Source of the DNA: Opitutaceae bacterium
GTDB lineage: Bacteria > Verrucomicrobiota > Verrucomicrobiae > Opitutales > Opitutaceae
Direction: 5' to 3'
DNA length: 15,339 nt
NCBI GenBank assembly: GCA_031266495.1
Contig: JAISAX010000858.1
Location: 1-15,339 of the forward strand
This document shows, piece by piece, positions 7,450 to 12,220 of this stretch (positions within the stretch are counted from its first letter, which is position 1; each line of letters opens with the position of its first letter). The translations under genes were made by a program, and so were the position numbers. A model generated the notes under the pieces. It saw nothing but the letters and a program-made list of their open reading frames with translations. It was not told where the DNA came from and did not search any database.

Positions 7450-8931
7450 TCAGCGTCTCGCGGCTTCCTCGGCGGCGCGGCGCTTGATCTCCTCAAGGCG
7501 TTTGGTCGTGAGCAGTTCGAAGCGTCCGTTGTTGCGACTGGTCACCTTGCCGAGGTTTTCCATCTGGTCCTTCGGCTCCTGGCCGGGACCGACAAAGAGA
7601 AACATGTTCACGTTCGCTTTCTTCGGAACCAGCGCGTTTTGCAGGCGCGATATCTGGTTGTAAACTTCGGTATAGGGGACGTTCTCGTGGGTCACGTAAC
7701 CGACCCACCCGATGGTCGTGCCGTCCTTCCTGGACCAGCCGGTGCCGTCGAGCTTGATGCTGTAGCCGTGCTTGCGGAGCTCGGCCTGGAAGTCTTTCTC
7801 GAAAATGCGTTCGTTGTGGCGGACTACGAGCGGTTGTTTGCCTTGGGCCACGAGCTTTTTGTTGATCTCGTCGAGTTCCTGCCTGGCTTTGGCATAGGCG
7901 CGGCCGCGCGCGGCCATGGCCGCATTGATGTCGGTGATGCCTTCTTTCCTGAGTTCCCTCACTTTGTCTTCGTACACTCTTTTGCGGCGGGCGATTTCGG
8001 CGTCGGAGGCGTGCCGGCGGACGGTGCCCTGGCTGCCGGTGATGATATAAACGGTGTCGGCTTGCATCTCCAGGGCGAGGTGGAGTCCGCGCGCCCAGTC
8101 GGGTATCTGGAGTTTCGCGTCGATGCCGGCGTTTTCGGGCAATGGTTTGGGGGTCCAGCGCTGCGGGTTGACTATGGAACTGATGCCGGTGCGCTGCGCA
8201 TTGGTGTTGATGGGCGCAAGCCAGGCGAAGAACTCTTCCTTGCCGGTGACAGTGGCCGGCATGAGCGTGGTGCGAAAGGGGGAGAGGCGTCCGGGGGCGC
8301 CGTAGTTGCCGTTCTCGAACAGGACGACGCCAAACTCCGCCGAGGGGGGCATGATGTTGACGAGTTGCATGATCTGTTCGCGGATGATGTTGAAGGCCAG
8401 AAAGCCGCCTTTTTTGATGTCCATCAGGTCGGTGCCGATGTCGATCACGAAGGCGATTTTTTGTACGTTCTGGCTGGTCATGCCGAGGAACGACATCGAC
8501 ATGAAGCCGCGTCCGCCGAGGTTGGTGGAGCCGACTCCACCCATGCCGCCGCCCGTGCCGACGCCGATGCCGGCCGCGCCGCCGAAACCGCCAAAGCCGC
8601 CCGCGCCCATCGAGGGCAGCGCCGGCATCTCGGGCAACTGGAGCGCGCCTTCGGCCGTGGAATAGATGCGGTTGGCCGAGACCGGCGTGGAACTGCTGGA
8701 GGAGGCGCTGCTCTTGCGTGCGACCTGCAGGCGGTGCTCGATCTGTTTCTGCGCGGTGGACTCGGTGGCGGCCGCCGCCTCGAACTTTTTCTTCGGTTTC
8801 AGTATCTGCTCCTGCACGACAAACGCGCCGGCCACGATGATCAGGATGACGTGCACAATCACCGTGACCAGCAGCGGCACACTGCTCGTGAGGCGTTCGT
8901 AAAGGGTCTTTTTGGCGCGTGGGGACGACAT
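7450..8931 (-). CDS. Membrane-anchored protein with von Willebrand A-like domain, possible ExbBD transducer
   Basis: This 493-residue protein has a short cytoplasmic start, one membrane helix at about 18-39 (VPLLVTVIVHVILIIVAGAF), a low-complexity periplasmic stretch, a Gly-rich segment at about 108-142, then an alpha/beta domain from about 157. The domain opens with KIAFVIDIGTDL, where a vWA metal site would read Asp-x-Ser-x-Ser; here it is Asp164-x-Gly-x-Asp168, so the classic metal site is degenerate. A later strand TVYIITGSQG matches the vWA strand that usually ends in Thr-Asp-Gly. A charged helical insert (from DAEIARRKRVYEDKVREL to ARQELDEINKKL) looks like coiled coil. It follows ExbB and two ExbD genes, and its N-terminal anchor is like that of TonB or TolA, so it may carry force from the motor. 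No TonB C-terminal domain is visible. The topology and vWA call are mine; the transducer role is inference. Confidence 0.65.
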   Translation of the reverse strand: MSSPRAKKTLYERLTSSVPLLVTVIVHVILIIVAGAFVVQEQILKPKKKFEAAAATESTAQKQIEHRLQVARKSSASSSSSTPVSANRIYSTAEGALQLPEMPALPSMGAGGFGGFGGAAGIGVGTGGGMGGVGSTNLGGRGFMSMSFLGMTSQNVQKIAFVIDIGTDLMDIKKGGFLAFNIIREQIMQLVNIMPPSAEFGVVLFENGNYGAPGRLSPFRTTLMPATVTGKEEFFAWLAPINTNAQRTGISSIVNPQRWTPKPLPENAGIDAKLQIPDWARGLHLALEMQADTVYIITGSQGTVRRHASDAEIARRKRVYEDKVRELRKEGITDINAAMAARGRAYAKARQELDEINKKLVAQGKQPLVVRHNERIFEKDFQAELRKHGYSIKLDGTGWSRKDGTTIGWVGYVTHENVPYTEVYNQISRLQNALVPKKANVNMFLFVGPGQEPKDQMENLGKVTSRNNGRFELLTTKRLEEIKRRAAEEAARR

Positions 8932-8948
8932 CGGGGATTCCGGTTTTT

Positions 8949-8983
8949 TGATTTCAGATTTCGGATTTCAAATTTCAGATTGG
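8949..8983. repeat. ATTTCAGATT-type simple repeat upstream of vWA-like start
   Basis: Imperfect copies of ATTTCAGATT, TCGGATTTCA and AATTTCAGAT run in series and end about 18 bases before the vWA-like ATG. The same kind of repeat precedes the ExbB start at 11181-11240. Confidence 0.75.
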
Positions 8984-9043
8984 ACAGAGAGAGGGGGGGG
9001 GGCGGCGGCGGGATTCTTGCGGGAATTTTCAAAATACATTTTT

Positions 9044-9137
9044 AACCGCGAATGGACGCGAATCCGGAAAGAATGGCGGGATGCATACTTATCGGGATAT
9101 GGAGTCATTGTATTTTTATTCGCGTTCATTCGCGGTT
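9044..9137. repeat. 20-base inverted repeat, one mismatch, 54-base loop
   Basis: The left arm at 9044-9063 begins AACCGCGAATGG and the right arm at 9118-9137 ends CCGCGGTT-like in ATTCGCGGTT; the arms are reverse complements except at one position. The transcript could form a stable long hairpin between the ExbD-like 2 and vWA-like genes. No T tract follows on the minus strand, so it is not a standard terminator. It might be a mobile mini-element or a messenger-stability structure. Confidence 0.7.
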
Positions 9138-9221
9138 GGTTTGCTGGTTTGGAAAAAGGAATTTTCAGAACATCCTTTGCGTTTGTTATCCTTGTGTTTC
9201 GATTCCCGCGCTCCGCATGGG

Positions 9222-9665
9222 TCAGAATTCGTCGGCGGCGGTGAAGGTGACGTTGGTGATGCCGGCAACGGCGAGGGCGTTGAGCGCGTCGATGGTGCGA
9301 TAGTAGGGCGAGTCGGGATGGCTGATGAGCGTGACCACGACCTTGCTCTTCGCGGCGTCGCTCGACTCCTTGAGGCGAATGAGCGTGGCGGTGAGTTGCG
9401 GCATCTCGCGGCTGGCAAGGTTGTCGTAGGTCTCGTCGTTGAGGGAGACTTCGCCGATGTCGTCGATTTGCAGGATTTGCTCGTCCACGAATTCAGCCGA
9501 CTCGCTCGCCACCGACACGCCGGGGAGTTTGGTCTGCAATATCTGCTCCATGCGGATCTGCGCGGCCAGCGCCATGAAGAAGATGAGCAGCACGAGCATG
9601 ACGTCGAGCATGGGCGCGATCTGGAATCCGACATCGGGGTTGGTTACTTGCTTGGGAAGGCGCAT
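9222..9665 (-). CDS. ExbD/TolR-family protein, second copy
   Basis: This 147-residue biopolymer-transport protein has an N-terminal cytoplasmic tail, one membrane helix with the conserved motif FQIAPMLDVMLVLLIFFMAL, and a periplasmic domain. Asp21 matches the proton-carrying aspartate of ExbD/TolR. The periplasmic part ends with ALAVAGITNVTF, the usual last strand of the family. The length is typical (ExbD is about 140 residues). It follows a first ExbD by 128 bases, and the two differ strongly outside the membrane helix: this one has a hydrophilic segment DEQILQIDDIGEVSL where the other has ESELVFNIAWKP. The two may form a heterodimer in one ExbB ring, or work in two motors. No Shine-Dalgarno is seen before ATG at 9665. 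Confidence 0.93.
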   Translation of the reverse strand: MRLPKQVTNPDVGFQIAPMLDVMLVLLIFFMALAAQIRMEQILQTKLPGVSVASESAEFVDEQILQIDDIGEVSLNDETYDNLASREMPQLTATLIRLKESSDAAKSKVVVTLISHPDSPYYRTIDALNALAVAGITNVTFTAADEF

Positions 9666-9674
9666 GGGGGGAAA

Positions 9675-9777
9675 GGGCTGAAGGGCTGAAGGCTGAAGGG
9701 CGGAAAACTTCGGCTGGCGTGTGGTGGTGGGTGTCGGGTGTGTTTTTCCCCAGCCTTTTCAGCCTTCAGCCTTCAGG
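9675..9777. repeat. Inverted GGCTGAAG/CTTCAGCC repeat between the two exbD-like genes
   Basis: Bases 9675-9700 carry tandem GGCTGAAG-type units, and 9748-9777 carry the reverse complement in series (CAGCCTT, CAGCCTTCAGCC, CTTCAGG). The two sides could pair over about 25 bases around a loop of about 47 bases. A further short CAGGTTTTCAGG element follows. No clean T tract follows on the minus strand. Confidence 0.7.
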
Positions 9778-9793
9778 TTTTCAGGCTTTTATT

Positions 9794-10216
9794 TTACCGG
9801 TTCAGGGTGGCGAAGGTGACGTCAACGATGCCGGCCTTGGCTACGGTTTCGATGACTTGGTTGACGTAGGAGACGGGGGTCCCGGAGTCGGCCCGGATGA
9901 GGATGCGGACTTTCGGGTCGGCCTTCAGGTGGCGGGCGAGGCGCGGGACGATCGTCTCGAAATTCACCGGTTCTTCTTCGTAGGTGATTTGCGCGGTGTA
10001 CTCGGCGGGCTTCCAGGCAATGTTGAAAACAAGCTCGCTTTCGGAGTCTTCCTTCTTGTTGGCGTCGGGCGCGACGGGGACTTCAATCGCGGGGTCGTAA
10101 CGGCTCACCGCCGTCGCCGTGATGCTCATGAAGAAGATGAGCAACACGAGCATGACGTCGAGCATGGGGGCGATTTGGAATTCAGGCTCGCCTTCGCCGC
10201 CTGCACTGCTGGCCAT
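9794..10216 (-). CDS. ExbD/TolR-family protein, first copy
   Basis: This 140-residue ExbD-like subunit of a proton-driven motor has the membrane helix FQIAPMLDVMLVLLIFFMSI near 13-32 and conserved Asp20. The periplasmic domain contains RILIRADSGTPVSYVNQVIE and ends in a VTFATL strand, as is usual for the family. The soluble part carries an acidic/lysine patch (NKKEDSESE) before its first strand. It lies 67 bases downstream of the ExbB-like gene and should be translated from the same message. Assignment between ExbD (TonB system) and TolR (Tol-Pal) cannot be made from sequence alone; no TolA, TolB or Pal gene is in the window. The ATG at 10216 is well placed directly before the family-like start. 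Confidence 0.95.
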   Translation of the reverse strand: MASSAGGEGEPEFQIAPMLDVMLVLLIFFMSITATAVSRYDPAIEVPVAPDANKKEDSESELVFNIAWKPAEYTAQITYEEEPVNFETIVPRLARHLKADPKVRILIRADSGTPVSYVNQVIETVAKAGIVDVTFATLNR

Positions 10217-10283
10217 AAAAATCCGGGGGTTGAGGGTTAAGGTTCTGGGTTTGGTTCAGGTTACTGGTGTCCGGAGGTGTTTG
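10217..10283. repeat. GGTT-rich simple repeat between exbB- and exbD-like genes
   Basis: The 67-base spacer contains a loose series of GGGTT/GGTTC units from about 10227 to 10269 (GGGTTGAGGGTTAAGGTTC and onward). No terminator-like hairpin is evident. Confidence 0.55.
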
Positions 10284-11168
10284 TCAGGAGGCGGGTTCGG
10301 GCGCGGGGGCGGTCTCCGCGTCACCGGAAGGGGTTTCGCCTTCGCCGGCATGTTCTTCGTGTTGCTCCGGCTCCGGCTGCGGACGCAGCCAGTCGGGGAG
10401 GCCAGCCCAGGTTTCGCCTCCGGTAAATTCGATGTGTTCGAGGTGTTCGTAGGGGAATTTGCGGAAGAGGTCGGAGGCGGCGATGGAGAGTTCGTGGATG
10501 ACGCGGTTGACGCGGTTTCGTATCAGATAATAAAACACGAAGGCGGGGATGGCCACGGCGAGGCCGGAGGCGGTGGCGTGGAGCACGTGGCCGATGGCGC
10601 CGGAGAGTTTTGATGAGTCGGTGGCTCCTACGGCGTTCATCGCGGCAAAGGCCTGGATCATGCCGATAACGGTGCCGGTGAGGCCGATCATGGGGGCAAT
10701 GACGCCAATAACAGAGAGGTACGCGATGCGGTTCTGGTAGTTGGTGTTTTCCCCGACGATGGCGATGGCCATGGCGTCTTCAGCCGCTTGTTTGCCGTTG
10801 GGGGAGTGGCGGAGGCCGGCGTGGATGACGTTGGCGAGGGCCGAGGGGTGTTGTTCGGTCCAGGTAAAGGCGTCCTGGTAGGCGCCGTCACGGAATTGCT
10901 GCCGGAGGGTGGCGATGGCGACGGGGCGGATGCATTGTTTGTTCGCCGTCTTCAGATAGAGGTCGATCACGAGATAAACGATGACCGCGGAACAAAACCA
11001 CAGGGGCAGGATGGAGGGAGCGCTGAGTTCGCTGAGGAGGGACTTTTTGTTGACGGCTTCGACAGCGGCAGCAGCGGCGGCAGTGCCGTTGGCGGCGGTT
11101 TGTTGCGCAAGGGCGGCAATCGGCGCCAGCGCGGCGAGCACGGTGGCAATTATGCGAGAGTGGTTCAT
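10284..11168 (-). CDS. MotA/TolQ/ExbB-family proton channel protein
   Basis: This 294-residue inner-membrane channel subunit drives a periplasmic effector with the proton gradient. Seen: a cleavable-signal-like start (ATVLAALAPIAALAQ, about 1-22), a first membrane helix near 52-72 (ILPLWFCSAVIVYLVIDLYL), a cytoplasmic domain, and two closely spaced helices near 149-172 and 200-217. The hallmark GLTGTVIGMIQAF is at 162-174, and ATASGLAVAIPAF at 198-210 carries the conserved Thr and Ala/Pro positions of the family. The C-terminus after about 255 is a long Pro/Glu-rich tail ending in PAPEPAS, which is unusual for ExbB. The extra N-terminal signal-like region is found in several non-proteobacterial ExbB proteins. 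It heads the motor trio with two ExbD-like genes downstream. The start at 11168 has no Shine-Dalgarno. Confidence 0.95.
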   Translation of the reverse strand: MNHSRIIATVLAALAPIAALAQQTAANGTAAAAAAVEAVNKKSLLSELSAPSILPLWFCSAVIVYLVIDLYLKTANKQCIRPVAIATLRQQFRDGAYQDAFTWTEQHPSALANVIHAGLRHSPNGKQAAEDAMAIAIVGENTNYQNRIAYLSVIGVIAPMIGLTGTVIGMIQAFAAMNAVGATDSSKLSGAIGHVLHATASGLAVAIPAFVFYYLIRNRVNRVIHELSIAASDLFRKFPYEHLEHIEFTGGETWAGLPDWLRPQPEPEQHEEHAGEGETPSGDAETAPAPEPAS

Positions 11169-11180
11169 AGGTTTCTGATG

Positions 11181-11240
11181 TTTGGATTTCAGATTTTGGA
11201 TTTCAGATCTCAGATTTCAGATTCGGGATTCGGTTCAGAA
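11181..11240. repeat. ATTTCAGATT-type simple repeat upstream of ExbB-like start
   Basis: Imperfect units (GGATTTCAGATT, GGATTTCAGATC, CAGATTTCAGATT, CGGGATTCGG) run in series. The block resembles that at 8949-8983, and both lie just 5' of a start codon on the minus strand. Confidence 0.75.
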
Positions 11241-11286
11241 TGCGTGCGGAGACGGGGAGGAGGTGGGATGATGTGGGCAGGTATTC

Positions 11287-11320
11287 ATTCTTAATTCTTA
11301 ATTCTTAATTCTTAATTCTT
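11287..11320. repeat. Tandem heptamer ATTCTTA, nearly five copies
   Basis: ATTCTTA is repeated four times and followed by six bases of a fifth copy, 34 bases in all, with no mismatch. It lies in the spacer upstream of the ExbB-like gene and is prone to copy-number change. Confidence 0.9.
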
Positions 11321-11331
11321 CATTTTTCATT

Positions 11332-11347
11332 CCCCGCGTCAGCGGGG
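11332..11347 (-). terminator. Short GC hairpin right after a stop codon (not a clear terminator)
   Basis: CCCCGC and GCGGGG form a perfect six-base stem around a four-base loop, directly abutting the stop codon at 11348-11350. On the minus strand it is followed by an A-rich, not T-rich, stretch, so it is more likely a 3' stabilising or attenuating hairpin than an intrinsic terminator. Confidence 0.4.
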
Positions 11348-12220
11348 TCAGAGTCCGGATTCGGCTTTGGCGGCGGTGGCTTGGGGGCTGTTCGGATAGG
11401 TGTCGATGAGGTCGAGGTAGGCGCGTTCGGCGCGGTCGGGGTCGCCGTAGCCTTTGTAGGCGCGGGCACTGCCGAGGAGGGCGGCGGGCATGAGTTCGTC
11501 CCAGGTGCCGAAGAGGGCGGGGATACGCAGGTAACATTCGAGCGCGTCCTCGAACGCCTGGCGTTTGAGCGCGAGGTCGCCGCGGAGTAGCCAGGCGCGG
11601 ACTTTTATTCCCGATCCGGACGGGGCGTCGCGCACGATTTCGTCGAGCATGGCCGTGGCGAGTTCGGGCTGGCCGGCGCGGATGTCGAGTTCGGCCAGCG
11701 CGAGTTGCCCCTCGCCGATGGCGTCGGGATCGGTGGCGGTGGTCATGAGTTCGCGGGCGGCGGCGCGGATGCGCACCGGGGTTTCGAGGGCGGCTTTGGG
11801 ATCGACCTTGAGGTCGGGCGGCAGGAGGAGGGCGCGGAGTCGAAGGACGGCGGCTTCGGTCCACCAGGAGCCGGGGGTTTTCGTGAACAACGCGAACCGG
11901 CGATAGACCGGTTCGATCTTGTAGAGGGCCTGGGCGGGCTTGCCGGCCGCGACCAGCGCGGCGGTTTCGGCGATTTCGGGCGGTTCGGGGAAATCGAGCC
12001 GGGCGATGTCGGCGAAATCGTAACGGCGTTCGGCCGCGCCTCCGGCGATCTTCTGCACGAGCCCGCCGTCGGCGGCGACGGTCACGCTGGCGGCATTCAC
12101 GGCGGTGCCGTCTTTCATGATGTAGCGTTGGGCTTGCGCGGCGGGAGAGGCGGCGCAGCAGAGAAGAAGGCCGAGGAGGGCGGCGAGGGGGGGGAGGGGG
12201 GGGAGGGGGGGCGTCTTCAT
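11348..12220 (-). CDS. Exported TPR-like protein of the motor operon
   Basis: This 290-residue protein has a signal peptide (1 to about 31, MKTPPLPPLPPLAALLGLLL, with an AQA-like cleavage site; no true lipobox despite CC). A small beta-rich region follows (RYIMKDGTAVNAASVTVA, about 32-75, ending in YDFADIARLDFPEP), then helical repeats to the end, with a BamD/CpoB-type unit AYLDLIDTYPNSPQA near the C-terminus. It therefore probably works in the periplasm as a scaffold. Its start overlaps the stop of the large TPR gene by ATGA, so the two are translationally coupled. The signal-peptide prolines are encoded by G runs of 8, 8 and 7 at 12187-12211 on the plus strand, close to the start codon, which makes this gene a candidate for slippage. 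I do not recognise a named family. Confidence 0.75.
   Translation of the reverse strand: MKTPPLPPLPPLAALLGLLLCCAASPAAQAQRYIMKDGTAVNAASVTVAADGGLVQKIAGGAAERRYDFADIARLDFPEPPEIAETAALVAAGKPAQALYKIEPVYRRFALFTKTPGSWWTEAAVLRLRALLLPPDLKVDPKAALETPVRIRAAARELMTTATDPDAIGEGQLALAELDIRAGQPELATAMLDEIVRDAPSGSGIKVRAWLLRGDLALKRQAFEDALECYLRIPALFGTWDELMPAALLGSARAYKGYGDPDRAERAYLDLIDTYPNSPQATAAKAESGL
12187..12211. repeat. Three G runs (8, 8, 7) in the signal-peptide codons
   Basis: The runs are separated by single A bases and encode PPLPPLPP just after the start of the 290-residue protein. A one-base change would stop translation near the beginning. Confidence 0.85.

Larger units (their letters stand above)
8932..9221. 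other. Spacer between ExbD-like 2 and vWA-like gene: repeats and inverted repeat
   Basis: This 290-base non-coding spacer is dominated by structure: an ATTTCAGATT-type repeat beside the vWA-like start, a run of 10 G at 8993-9002, and a 20-base inverted repeat at 9044-9063 and 9118-9137. No convincing open frame is seen. Its length would allow an internal promoter, but no clear -35/-10 pair was found. Confidence 0.6.
11169..11347. other. Spacer between the 290-residue protein gene and exbB-like gene
   Basis: These 179 bases hold, in minus-strand order, a short hairpin right after the stop codon, a heptamer tandem repeat, and a block of ATTTCAGATT-type repeats ending 13 bases before the ExbB start. 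No coding potential is seen. An internal promoter cannot be excluded because of the AT-rich repeats. Confidence 0.55.

Noticed and set aside
5246..7663. 805-residue open frame on the plus strand
   Set aside because: Antisense to RNase R, whose motifs are unmistakable on the minus strand; long open antisense frames are common in GC-rich DNA.
7639..9045. 468-residue open frame on the plus strand
   Set aside because: Antisense to the vWA-like gene, whose minus frame has a membrane helix and vWA-like strands.
11287..11320. Heptamer tandem repeat as a CRISPR array
   Set aside because: Seven-base units with no spacers; a simple tandem repeat only.
11332..11347. Hairpin as a strong intrinsic terminator
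   Set aside because: No T tract follows on the minus strand and the downstream motor genes run in the same direction.
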